DNA from: RGIG3159 sp034927685
GTDB lineage: Bacteria > Bacillota > Clostridia > Oscillospirales > Oscillospiraceae
DNA length: 64,000 nucleotides
Assembly: GCA_034927685.1 (NCBI GenBank)
Contig: JAYFPO010000009.1
Span: 1 to 64,000 of the forward strand
Direction: 5' to 3'
In this document: positions 8,376-16,577 of the stretch, in pieces
Layout: the number at the start of each line of letters is the position of its first letter
Numbering within the stretch: position 1 is the stretch's first letter
Notes under the pieces: generated by a model
The model's database searches: none
What the model saw: the letters and a program-made list of their open reading frames with translations, nothing else
Told to the model about the DNA's origin: nothing
Position numbers and translations under genes: made by a program

Positions 8376-8954
8376 ATGGAAAAACCGTTATCTGAAATGA
8401 CGCTGGACGAGCTGTGGCAGCTGTTCCCGATCCAACTGACGGCGCACCAGCCGGATTGGGCCGCATGGTATCGGGAAGAGGAAGCTTCTCTTGCGCGGGT
8501 TCTGCCGAAAAACGCGATCCTGCATCCGATCGGCAGCACCGCCATACCCGGCATCTGGGCCAAGCCGATTATTGATATTCTCGTGGAAGTGGAATTGCGT
8601 GAATTTGGGGCTATGAAGCCTTTGATGGAAGCGTGCGGGTATCTGTGTATGTCTCAGACTAAGACGCGCATGGATTTCAATAAAGGATATACCCAAAACG
8701 GCTTTGCCGAAAAGGTCTTTCATCTCCACCTGCGCGGATACGGCGACCGAGATGAGCTGTATTTCCGCGATTACCTGAACCAACATCCTGAAATCGCAAA
8801 ACAATATGAGGCGCTGAAACTGGCGTTATGGAAACGATTTGAACATGACCGGGACGGCTATACCAAGGCGAAAACCGATTTTGTACGCCGGTATACACAG
8901 GAAGCAAAACGCCAATATGGAGTCCAGGTTGATACGGGAGTGAAACGATTATGA
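8376..8954 (+). CDS. GrpB family protein (UPF0157)
   Basis: A 192-residue protein with the GrpB/UPF0157 nucleotidyltransferase-like pattern: IGSTAIPGIWAKPIIDILVE (matching the GSTAVpGLxAKPiiDi signature), then FHLHLRGYGD and FRDYLNQHPE, and a C-terminal YTQEAKR helix. The family is distantly related to nucleotidyltransferases but is uncharacterised. I prefer the ATG at 8376 (GGAG 6 nt upstream) over the ATG at 8361, which touches the previous stop codon and could be used by translational coupling. Its last codons overlap the next gene by ATGA. Confidence 0.87.
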   Translation: MEKPLSEMTLDELWQLFPIQLTAHQPDWAAWYREEEASLARVLPKNAILHPIGSTAIPGIWAKPIIDILVEVELREFGAMKPLMEACGYLCMSQTKTRMDFNKGYTQNGFAEKVFHLHLRGYGDRDELYFRDYLNQHPEIAKQYEALKLALWKRFEHDRDGYTKAKTDFVRRYTQEAKRQYGVQVDTGVKRL

Positions 8955-9721
8955 AATCTAAAAACGAGTGGTTTACCATCGATAGGCTCGATGAAGATTC
9001 TTTTATCATCAGTGAATACCGACACTGGGAAGAAACGCACTGTTATCTGCTCCGCGGCACAGAGCGCAGCCTGCTGATCGACACGGGACTCGGTATCTGT
9101 GACATCTCGGAGGAAGTAAAAAAGCTGACGGAGGGGCCCGTCACGGCCATCGCCACACATATCCACTGGGATCATATCGGCGGGCACAAATATTACCCGG
9201 ACTTTTACGCCCATGAAGCGGAGCTGGACTGGCTTTGCGGCGGCTTTCCGCTCTCAATAGAAACCATCCGGGAAATGGTGGCCGACCGCTGTGATTTTCC
9301 GGAAGGCTACAATGTCAACACCTACGAATTCTTTCAGGGAACTCCCACTCGGGTGTTGAAGGGCGGCGAAGTGCTCGACCTTGGCGGACGCAGCATTGAG
9401 GTGCTGCATACGCCCGGCCATTCACCGGGGCATCTGTGCTTTTGGGAGGCTGCGCGCGGGTATCTCTTTACCGGCGATCTGGTCTACAAGGACACGCTGT
9501 TTGCCTACTACCCCTCTACCGACCCGGAGGCCTATCTTACTTCGCTCTCCAAGGTGGCGGCGCTGCCGGTGAAGCGCGTGCTTCCCGCACACCACACGCT
9601 GGACATCAAGCTGGAGATTCTGATTCGGATGCGGGATGCATTTCGTCAGCTTCAAGAAAAGGGCAAGCTTCACCATGGCAGTGGAACCTTTGATTACGGC
9701 GACTGGGCGGTGTGGCTGTAA
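8951..9721 (+). CDS. Metallo-beta-lactamase-fold hydrolase
   Basis: A 256-residue protein with the di-metal motif THIHWDH (residues 69-75), a later HTPGHSPGH segment (about 152-160) and TGDLVY (about 175-180, bridging Asp), all in the order expected for the MBL superfamily. It is more like the glyoxalase II/quorum-lactonase branch than true beta-lactamases and has no signal peptide, so it is cytosolic. The 4-nt ATGA overlap with the GrpB gene implies translational coupling. Substrate unknown; a thioester, lactone or phosphoester is possible. Confidence 0.88.
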   Translation: MKSKNEWFTIDRLDEDSFIISEYRHWEETHCYLLRGTERSLLIDTGLGICDISEEVKKLTEGPVTAIATHIHWDHIGGHKYYPDFYAHEAELDWLCGGFPLSIETIREMVADRCDFPEGYNVNTYEFFQGTPTRVLKGGEVLDLGGRSIEVLHTPGHSPGHLCFWEAARGYLFTGDLVYKDTLFAYYPSTDPEAYLTSLSKVAALPVKRVLPAHHTLDIKLEILIRMRDAFRQLQEKGKLHHGSGTFDYGDWAVWL

Positions 9722-9761
9722 AGGTCCCTTCGTAAGAAATTAGTGAGGGAGTAGATTTGTC

Positions 9762-10457
9762 ATGAAGACAAAACAATTTGAAGTCTGTGGTATCCCCGCG
9801 ATTCTATACGGCAAGCCGCGTAAAACGGTGGCCCTTTTCGTTCACGGAAAGCTTGGCTGCAAGGAGGAGGCGGAGGCCTTTGCCGCCATGGCCTGTCCCG
9901 CGGGGGTACAGGTGCTCGCCGTCGACCTTCCGGAGCATGGGGACCGGAAAGAAATGCGGAACGCGTTCAACCCGTGGACGGTGGTGCCGGAGCTGCGGTC
10001 CGTCATGGCGTACATGAAAACGCGATGGAACGAAGTGTCGCTCCGCGCGAACAGCATCGGCGCGTATTTTTCCATGCTGGCGTTCGGCGATGCGGTGCTC
10101 CACAAGGCATTGCTCGTATCCCCCATTTTGGACATGGAAAAACTAATCCGCGACACGATGACCTGGGCGGGTGTGACCGAAGCCGAACTGCGCGAGAAGG
10201 GTGAAATCCAGACGGACTTCGGCGAGACGCTCTCATGGCGGTATCTTACCTGGGTTCGGGAGCATCCGGTAAAACGCTGGTGCTGGCCCACGGCAATTTT
10301 GTATGCCGGACAGGACAATCTGACCTCCCGTGAGACGGTGGATACGTTTGCTACAGCGCAGCATGCAGCACTCACGGTCATGGAACACGGCGAACACTGG
10401 TTTCACACGCCGGAGCAGCTTCAGGTGCTGGCGGCGTGGGAGCGGGAGAATATTTAA
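9762..10457 (+). CDS. Alpha/beta hydrolase (second in the run)
   Basis: A 231-residue alpha/beta-hydrolase-like protein: VALFVHGKLGC (oxyanion strand), VLAVDLPEHGDR (strand 4/turn), NSIGAYFSM (nucleophile elbow with Ser about residue 91, in a N-S-I-G context), and a late EHGEHWFH His. The elbow departs from the strict GxSxG, having Asn instead of Gly at the first position. It is independent of the hydrolase at 7419 and shows little similarity to it. Confidence 0.82.
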   Translation: MKTKQFEVCGIPAILYGKPRKTVALFVHGKLGCKEEAEAFAAMACPAGVQVLAVDLPEHGDRKEMRNAFNPWTVVPELRSVMAYMKTRWNEVSLRANSIGAYFSMLAFGDAVLHKALLVSPILDMEKLIRDTMTWAGVTEAELREKGEIQTDFGETLSWRYLTWVREHPVKRWCWPTAILYAGQDNLTSRETVDTFATAQHAALTVMEHGEHWFHTPEQLQVLAAWERENI

Positions 10458-10470
10458 AATGAGGTGCGCG

Positions 10471-10854
10471 ATGAACAACTATGAATGGCTGGACGAATAC
10501 CTGCGTTCCAAGCCGGGCGCTGCGGAGGATTATAAGCTGGAATGGGGCTGGCAGCGCTATCAGGTAGGCGGCAAGCTGTTTGCCGCGACCTGTCAGCCGG
10601 GGCCGCAATACAAGGGTTACGACTGCCGGGAGCTTCTGTCGCTCAAGTGCGAGCCAATGTTGGCGGAGCTTCTGCGCAAAGAATACCCGGATATCATCCC
10701 CGGTTTTTACATGGACAAGCGCTGTTGGAATTCCATTTTTCTCGACGGCGCGGTGCCGGAGGACATGCTGCGCGGCCTCTGCGACCGCTCCTATGAATTG
10801 GTTTTTTGGAAACTCACGAAAAAAATACAGCGGGAAATCACCGGGGAGGCATAA
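10471..10854 (+). CDS. MmcQ/YjbR-type CyaY-like fold protein
   Basis: A 127-residue protein with the MmcQ/YjbR (DUF419) pattern: YKLEWGWQRYQVGGKLFA near the N terminus, then SLKCEPMLAELLR, IIPGFYMDKRCWNSIFL and a C-terminal LCDRSYELVFWKLTKK helix. The family has a CyaY-like DNA- or ligand-binding fold and no firm function. A start at the ATG 10459 is possible, but 10471 gives the usual family length. It is followed after 3 nt by the DUF1697 gene. Confidence 0.85.
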   Translation: MNNYEWLDEYLRSKPGAAEDYKLEWGWQRYQVGGKLFAATCQPGPQYKGYDCRELLSLKCEPMLAELLRKEYPDIIPGFYMDKRCWNSIFLDGAVPEDMLRGLCDRSYELVFWKLTKKIQREITGEA

Positions 10855-10857
10855 TGA

Positions 10858-11391
10858 ATGCAGTTCATCGCGCTGCTGCGCGGCGTGACGCCCACAGGGA
10901 AAAACCGTATTCCCAGCATGGCGTATCTTGCCGAAATTTTGACTGACGCGGGCTTTCGCAATGTACGTACGTACATTCAAAGCGGAAATATTTTACTCAA
11001 TACCGATTTTTCCAAAGACGAAACCGCGTTGATGATCCGTGGCACGATTCTTCGGAAGATTGGCGCAGATTTATCCGTCATCCTCAAAACGCGCGAGCAG
11101 CTCGCCGCTGCCGTTGCGGAAAATCCATTCTGCGAAGGCTACGACATATCCCGCATTCACCTGACTTTCACGAACGACCCAGCTGATGCAGATAAATTGA
11201 GAAAAATCGAAGAGGCCGATTTTGGCTGCGAGAAGTTCTTCAGCGGCAGCGAGTGTTTTTACCTTTATTTGCCGCTCGGCGTAAGAAACCGCACCCTTTA
11301 CAGCGGGTATCTCGAAAAGCACCTCGACAGAACATCTACCACACGCAAGCTGAGCGTGGTGATGCGCCTCGCCGAGCTGGCGAGGCGCTGA
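10858..11391 (+). CDS. DUF1697 family protein
   Basis: A 177-residue protein matching DUF1697: the N-terminal FIALLRGVTPTGKNRIPS, the FRNVRTYIQSGNILLNT signature (about residues 35-51), and the C-terminal arginine-rich TSTTRKLSVVMRLAELA end. A GGGGAGG ribosome site lies inside the end of the previous gene. The domain is widespread and uncharacterised. Confidence 0.88.
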   Translation: MQFIALLRGVTPTGKNRIPSMAYLAEILTDAGFRNVRTYIQSGNILLNTDFSKDETALMIRGTILRKIGADLSVILKTREQLAAAVAENPFCEGYDISRIHLTFTNDPADADKLRKIEEADFGCEKFFSGSECFYLYLPLGVRNRTLYSGYLEKHLDRTSTTRKLSVVMRLAELARR

Positions 11392-11413
11392 ATGCAGAAA
11401 GGAGAAATTCTCT

Positions 11414-12178
11414 ATGATCTTCTATTTTTCTGCGACAGGCAATAGTAAGCATGTCGCCGAGCGGCTACTGGATGCGACCGGCGGGGAGCTGGTTTCGATT
11501 CCGGAGTGTCTCGCCGCGGGGCGCTTCTCTTTTTCGGTGCCGGAGGGCGAGGCTGTAGGCGTCGTCGTCCCGACCTTCTTTTGGGGGCTGCCCTCTATCG
11601 CGGAAGAGTTCCTGCATCAGTTGGAACTGACTGCTCCGACGGGGACGTATCTCTACTGTGTCGCTACCTGCGGCGCCACGCCGGGGGCCTGCGGCGTGTA
11701 TGTGGATAAGCTCCTGCGGGCTAAAGGGTTCTCGCTCTCGGCGCTGTTTTCTGTTAAGATGCCGGACACATGGACGCCGATTTTCAACCTGAGCGACAAG
11801 GACAAGGTGGCAAAAAAGAACAACGCTGCAGAAACACAGATCGGCAAGACCGTTTCCCGTGTCCAGCAGCGTGATGTCGGCAATTTCATGCATGGAAAGG
11901 CCCCGCATTTCATCTCCAACGCGTTTGCCCATCCGGCCTATGAGGGTGCGCGCAGGACCGCGCACTTCACCGTTTCCGCCGAGTGCATCGGCTGTGGGCT
12001 GTGTGCAAAGAAATGTCCGGCGCAGGCCATCGAGATGCGGGACGGGCGCCCAAACTGGGTAAAGGAGCAATGTGCCCTTTGCCTCGGATGTTTGCACCGC
12101 TGTCCGAAGTTCGCCATTCAGTATGGGAATCGCACCAAGGTTCACGGACAGTACCAAAACCCGCACACGAAGGTGTGA
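11414..12178 (+). CDS. EFR1-type flavodoxin-ferredoxin fusion
   Basis: A 254-residue protein that joins an N-terminal flavodoxin domain (MIFYFSATGNSKHVAERLL, an FMN-phosphate loop) to a C-terminal 2x[4Fe-4S] ferredoxin with CIGCGLCAKKCP and CALCLGCLHRCP. This is the EFR1 family layout common in anaerobic Firmicutes. It should shuttle single electrons between clusters and FMN in the cytosol. It lies in the same direction as the preceding genes (22 bp gap). Its partner enzyme is not identifiable; the FMN reductase-like gene at 12472 is a candidate by proximity. Confidence 0.9.
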   Translation: MIFYFSATGNSKHVAERLLDATGGELVSIPECLAAGRFSFSVPEGEAVGVVVPTFFWGLPSIAEEFLHQLELTAPTGTYLYCVATCGATPGACGVYVDKLLRAKGFSLSALFSVKMPDTWTPIFNLSDKDKVAKKNNAAETQIGKTVSRVQQRDVGNFMHGKAPHFISNAFAHPAYEGARRTAHFTVSAECIGCGLCAKKCPAQAIEMRDGRPNWVKEQCALCLGCLHRCPKFAIQYGNRTKVHGQYQNPHTKV

Positions 12179-12280
12179 CCGTACGAAATAAGAATTCCCA
12201 CCGCATTTTCGTCATGGCATCGGAACAAGCCAACTGCAAGCTTCCATAAACGAACTGTTTAGGATGGAATACAAAATTAA

Positions 12281-12403
12281 TATCTTTGGGTTTTGGAGGA
12301 AAATCACGCAGCGCGCCAATTCTATGAAAAGAACGGATTTCGCTTCAACGGCGATAGTATGCAATCTGTCATCGGAGGGGAACTGCTCAACGAAATCAGA
12401 TAG
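12281..12403 (+). pseudogene. C-terminal remnant of a GNAT acetyltransferase
   Basis: The frame reads YLWVLEENHAARQFYEKNGF and continues for 20 more residues to TAG at 12401-12403. The LWVLEEN...ARxFYEKxGF stretch is the characteristic last helix and strand of GNAT N-acetyltransferases. An in-frame TAA lies at 12278-12280, there is no start codon, and the rest of the domain is absent. This is a decayed gene, probably cut by deletion between the EFR1 and FMN-reductase genes. Confidence 0.8.
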
Positions 12404-12471
12404 GTCTATCGGAAATGCGAAAACGCAGAAACCAATTTGAGCGGAGGAGCACGGAAAGGGTAGGGAAAAAT

Positions 12472-13170
12472 ATGAAAATCACAGTCGTAAACGGAACACC
12501 TTTCAAAGGGGTTACATACCACATGAAGGAAATGTTCCTCGACCAAATGAGGGACGGCAATGAGATTGTCGAGTTCTATCCTGCTGATATGCCGGCATTC
12601 TGCGTCGGGTGCAAAAACTGTTTTTTCCGCGGAGAACAGTTCTGCCCGCACGCGTCAAAGACAATGCCGGTCTGGGAAGCCATGCTGGAATCCGACCTCC
12701 TTGTGTTTGCTTACCCTGTCTATGCGCTGAGAGCACCCGCTTCGATCAAATCACTGCTCGACCATCTCTGCGTACATTGGATGGTGCACAGACCGGACGC
12801 GCGGATGTTTTCCAAAACGGCGGTTATCCTGACGAACAGCGTGGGTGCACCCAACGGCGCGGCACAAAAAGACGTTACAACAAGCCTGTCATGGATGGGC
12901 GTATCTTCGGTTTATTCCTGTGGCGCGGGGATGATGGGCGATATACTGTGGGATCAAATTTCGGACAAACACGTTGAAATGCTCAAGCGGAAGACAGCCA
13001 GGCTATATGAAAGGGTTCGTGATTTGAAGCCCCGGCGCCATAGGAAGCTTCGGGAGCGAGCGGAGTTTTTACTCTGCAAGAAGATGCATCAGATGGTATT
13101 GAAAGGCGAAGAAACGCCAAGCCTCGACAATCAGCATTATATTGAGCGTGGGTGGATCAAGTCCCGGTAA
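12472..13170 (+). CDS. NADPH-dependent FMN reductase/flavodoxin-fold protein
   Basis: A 232-residue protein beginning MKITVVNGTPFKGVTYHMKE, the phosphate-binding loop of the NADPH-dependent FMN reductase family. A cysteine patch CVGCKNCFFRGEQFCPH follows at about residues 44-60, as in the iron-sulfur flavoprotein-like subgroup. Residues 72-120 carry the AYPVYALRAPASIK flavin-binding turn. I start at 12472, where a G-rich ribosome site precedes the ATG, rather than the longer basic leader from 12415. Likely an electron-transfer or nitro/quinone reductase. Confidence 0.86.
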   Translation: MKITVVNGTPFKGVTYHMKEMFLDQMRDGNEIVEFYPADMPAFCVGCKNCFFRGEQFCPHASKTMPVWEAMLESDLLVFAYPVYALRAPASIKSLLDHLCVHWMVHRPDARMFSKTAVILTNSVGAPNGAAQKDVTTSLSWMGVSSVYSCGAGMMGDILWDQISDKHVEMLKRKTARLYERVRDLKPRRHRKLRERAEFLLCKKMHQMVLKGEETPSLDNQHYIERGWIKSR

Positions 13171-13369
13171 ACGTTCTGGTCTCTGATCGGAGGCGGCCGT
13201 CGTGATGTACTGTGAAGATTGGGATGATGAGCAAATTCGCCACCCACGGCAGCGCCGCTAAGAGAAAGCCTTTGATTTCACTTTTCCATGGCTTCCAGCG
13301 CATACAGGTGAAATGCACGATTCTGTAATACTATGCTTCGAGAGGTGGCTGATAAGCAAGTTTTCAGTT

Positions 13370-14527
13370 TTATAGATCCTCCTGCGCGAAAAAATGCGGT
13401 GCTGCTCTTTTTGCATGCTTCTGTTCATACATTTTCTGATCGATAATTTTTAAAAATGCTTCGGCATGATTATCAGCTGAAAGATGATACGCGGCATAGC
13501 CGATACTGAAGCTCAGCTGATACGGCTTTTTCTCGTGCTGATTGAAGTCCAGAAGGTGATGGTCGATTTGAAGTACAGTATTTTCAACAGCGTTAGGATC
13601 GTCACTGTCAAGAATGATGCAAAATTCATCTCCGCCGTAACGCGCGATAAAATCAGAGAAGTCCAAAGAACTCCGGAGAATATAAGCGGCATTGACAAGC
13701 GCTTTGTCACCCTCAATATGGCCAAAGCGGTCATTGATATATTTAAAATTATCGATATCAAGCAGAATCGCCGAAAAAGTTTTGTCCGCGGTAGATGCAT
13801 TGATTTTTTGCTGCATATGAGTGTCGAGTGTTTGACGATTAAATAAGCCGGTTAAATAATCCTGATCGATAGTTCGGTCCTGAATGCTTGTGAATAAAAC
13901 CAGTGAAGCAAATGTAATGCCAAGAAGCGAAAACGGCAATCCGTAAATGAATAACTGAAGCGCCCAGCCGATCAGCGGTGATACCAGAAATAGTGCCAGC
14001 GGTTTATAATAATGAGGCTCGATTTTTTTCTTCTGACTGATTAAAAACGCTTCTACGATCACCATCATGGCGAAAAGAATGATCATCGGCAATACAAAAA
14101 GCGGACCTCGATGATAAATCTTTGCTTCATCATAGAAAAAAATCTGATTGGTAAAGGTATTTGAAATCACGGATGCCACGCAAATGGCGGCCATGGTTCC
14201 GAGAACAATCATCAACCTGCGGTTCAGTTTTGCATCCGGCTTAAAAACCTGGTCACAGACATAGCCGAAAAAAATAGGCAGCAGCGCCGTGTTGAGAATG
14301 ATCTCAAGATAATTTCCGGCTGCAACAAAGGGGAAGAGCAAAGCAGAATCCGTGCGGAAGCTGCCCATAATGTCCGCAACAAATGAAAACAGCGTAATAA
14401 TCAGCAGATATATAAATCTTTTGTTTTGGCCGACTCGCACATTACGACGGTGGCGTTCTGCTAAAATCAGGAATCCCAGCTGAAGCATACAATATAGGCA
14501 GATACAAAGATAAGTAGATGAAAACAT
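13370..14527 (-). CDS. Membrane-bound GGDEF protein (diguanylate cyclase)
   Basis: A 385-residue protein with about six N-terminal hydrophobic helices (residues 1-205), then a GGDEF domain. The active-site motif FIARYGGDEFCIIL is intact and the metal/phosphate motif FSAILLDIDNFKYINDRFGH precedes it, so cyclic-di-GMP synthesis is expected. No periplasmic sensor domain is visible; the membrane part resembles the 5-6 helix sensor modules of unknown ligand. I start at the ATG 14527; a GTG at 14572 in frame would add 15 polar residues. Low GC content sets it apart from the flanking genes. Confidence 0.88.
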   Translation of the reverse strand: MFSSTYLCICLYCMLQLGFLILAERHRRNVRVGQNKRFIYLLIITLFSFVADIMGSFRTDSALLFPFVAAGNYLEIILNTALLPIFFGYVCDQVFKPDAKLNRRLMIVLGTMAAICVASVISNTFTNQIFFYDEAKIYHRGPLFVLPMIILFAMMVIVEAFLISQKKKIEPHYYKPLALFLVSPLIGWALQLFIYGLPFSLLGITFASLVLFTSIQDRTIDQDYLTGLFNRQTLDTHMQQKINASTADKTFSAILLDIDNFKYINDRFGHIEGDKALVNAAYILRSSLDFSDFIARYGGDEFCIILDSDDPNAVENTVLQIDHHLLDFNQHEKKPYQLSFSIGYAAYHLSADNHAEAFLKIIDQKMYEQKHAKRAAPHFFAQEDL

Positions 14528-15106
14528 AATAGTTTTCCGCAGCCCCCGTTCACTTTGGTTATTCGTAAACACTAGAATTACTCATGTTTTTCTATGAGGT
14601 CACCTTCCAAGGCGGACACGCAATCAATTGGTATCTGCATCCGAATATCGTCCGCCAAAGCTGTATTGCCAACAGAAACACCACAGCAAGGAGAGCCTTT
14701 GAAAGTATGTTTTAATAGAAGAAGAATCCTCCTTCAGCAAAAGAAAGGTGGTCTGCCGACCGCCAACTAAAGCCAAACGAGGGAGCGAGTCCAGATCAAA
14801 CTTGACGTATGTAGTCTAGCACACGCGAGGTGTGAATGAAAGTACCAGATCGACTTTGCGCCGAAATATCGGCGGTATTTTTTTCGAAAAAACAGGAGAT
14901 CGGACGAATACTGCGAAAAATTACTAGTATCACGAAGTAGCAATCATGAAGCGTTTCAAAGAATTTGCCGACCTATTCATGGGCGGGCAGGGAAAAGACG
15001 GCAAAGAAGAACGCCCCCTTGGGGTGGCCCGGGAGGTCTGCGCGGTTGGTAGATGATTCGCTGCGCCAACAGGCTCGGCCCGGGTCATGCGCAAGGGGGA
15101 CGCGCA
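14528..15106. other. Gene-poor gap between the GGDEF gene and purB
   Basis: No convincing gene. Two short frames exist: 14584-14715 (43 aa, MFFYEVTFQGGHAINW...) and 14946-15056 (36 aa, MKRFKEFADLFMGGQG...). Neither has a good ribosome site or recognised domain; the first could be the end of a lost gene. AT-rich in its left half and GC-rich from about 14980, so the composition boundary lies here. Confidence 0.55.
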
Positions 15107-15130
15107 AACCACCGGCGCGTGCCGGTGGTT
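15107..15130 (-). terminator. Terminator after purB
   Basis: A 10-bp perfect GC-rich stem (15107-15116 with 15121-15130) with a 4-nt loop, about 20 bp past the purB stop on the minus strand, followed there by TTTGCG. Confidence 0.7.
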
Positions 15131-15150
15131 AGGAATGCGTGGAACTTGCC

Positions 15151-16566
15151 TCAGAGCGTCACGTCCTCAGTCTGCTGGGTCGCTGCGGAGAGCTTCGCGC
15201 GGCAGCCCGCCACAAAGCGGTCCACCTGCTCCGGGCAGCGGCCGATATAGGATTCCGGCTTCATGACCGCACGGATTTCCGCTTCGGTCATGCCGAACTC
15301 CCTGTGCGCGGCCAGTGCGCCGATCAGGTTGGAGGGTTCGCCCTCCTTCATCCGGGCGGTGGCCTCCATCGAGGCCTCGCGGATGATCTCATGCACCGCC
15401 TGCCGGTCGCCGCCCCGCTTGACGGACTCCATCATCAGGTTTTCTGTGGCGATAAAGGGCAGGTACTCAGAGACAAACCGCGCAACGATCTTTTCATTGA
15501 CGTGGATGCCGCCGGTGACATTGACCATCAGCTTCAAAATGGCGTCGCAGCAGAGGAACCCCTCCGGCAGAGAGATGCGGCGGTTCGCGGAGTCGTCCAG
15601 CGTCCGCTCCAGAAACTGGGTAGAGGCGGTCATGGGGGCGTTCATGGCATCCGCCATCAGGTAGCGGCTCAGGGAGCAGATGCGCTCCGACCGCATGGGG
15701 TTGCGCTTGTAGGCCATGGCGGAGGAGCCGATCTGCGTGGACTCAAAGGGCTCTTCCATCTGCCGGTCATGCTGCAACAGGCGCAGGTCGGTGGCAAATT
15801 TGCAGCAGCTCTGCCCAACAGAGGAGAGCGCGTTCAGAATGCGGCTGTCCAGTTTCCGGGGATAGGTCTGGCCACAGACGTCGTAAATTCTGGTGAAGCC
15901 GAAATCAGCGGCGATCCGATGGTTCATTTCGTCGATTTTTGCGGTGTCGCCGCCGAAGAGCTCCAGAAAGCTGGCCTCGGTGCCGGTGGTGCCGCGGCAG
16001 CCCAGAAAGCGGATCGAGGCGATGACGTCGTCCAGCTCTTCCAGATCCAGCATCAGGTCCTGCACCCACAGGGCGGCCCGTTTGCCGACGGTGACGAGCT
16101 GCGCGGGCTGGAAGTGGGTGTAGCCCAGACAGGGCAGAGACTTTTTCTCCTCGGCAAAATCGCAGAGCTGGCGCAGCACGGTGGAGATCTGGCCCCGCAG
16201 ATAGACGAGAGCGTCCCGGTAGAGGATCAGGTCTGCGTTGTCGGTGACATAGCAGGATGTGGCGCCCAGATGGAGGATGCCCTTCGCGCCGGGGGCCTGC
16301 ACGCCGTAGCCGTAGATGTGGGCCATGACGTCGTGGCGGGTCTCCTTCTCCCGGGCGGCTACCACGTCGTAGTTGATGGGCAGAATGTGGTCCTCCAGCT
16401 CCTTGACCTGTTCCGCGGTGACGGGCAGGCCCAGGGCGTGCTGTGCCCGGGCCAGCGAGACCCACAGCCTCCGCCAGGTGGCGTAGCGGGTGTCGGAGGA
16501 AAACAGGTTTAGCATATACTGCGAGGCATAGCGGGAGGAAAGCGGACTTTCGTAGCAGTCATTCAT
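15151..16566 (-). CDS. purB: Adenylosuccinate lyase
   Basis: A 471-residue enzyme of the fumarase/aspartase superfamily that cleaves SAICAR and adenylosuccinate in purine synthesis. The family signature SSAMAYKRNPMRSE is present near residue 295, and the active-site region GTTGTEASFLELFGGD lies near 210. The length fits the 470-480-residue PurB subgroup (seen in Clostridia and eukaryotes) rather than the 430-residue Bacillus type. It starts 11 bp after purA on the same strand, so the two AMP-branch enzymes form one operon. Confidence 0.95.
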   Translation of the reverse strand: MNDCYESPLSSRYASQYMLNLFSSDTRYATWRRLWVSLARAQHALGLPVTAEQVKELEDHILPINYDVVAAREKETRHDVMAHIYGYGVQAPGAKGILHLGATSCYVTDNADLILYRDALVYLRGQISTVLRQLCDFAEEKKSLPCLGYTHFQPAQLVTVGKRAALWVQDLMLDLEELDDVIASIRFLGCRGTTGTEASFLELFGGDTAKIDEMNHRIAADFGFTRIYDVCGQTYPRKLDSRILNALSSVGQSCCKFATDLRLLQHDRQMEEPFESTQIGSSAMAYKRNPMRSERICSLSRYLMADAMNAPMTASTQFLERTLDDSANRRISLPEGFLCCDAILKLMVNVTGGIHVNEKIVARFVSEYLPFIATENLMMESVKRGGDRQAVHEIIREASMEATARMKEGEPSNLIGALAAHREFGMTEAEIRAVMKPESYIGRCPEQVDRFVAGCRAKLSAATQQTEDVTL

Positions 16567-16577
16567 GGCAATTCTCC

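Noticed and set aside
14584..14715. 43-codon ORF MFFYEVTFQGGHAINW...
   Set aside because: No ribosome site and no recognised domain; kept only as a note in the gap entry.
14946..15056. 36-codon ORF MKRFKEFADLFMGGQG...
   Set aside because: No convincing ribosome site and it overlaps the region entering the purB terminator; the codons look plausible but evidence is thin.
15139..16512. 457-codon plus-strand ORF opposite purB
   Set aside because: It is the antisense shadow of purB, with no domain and no ribosome site.
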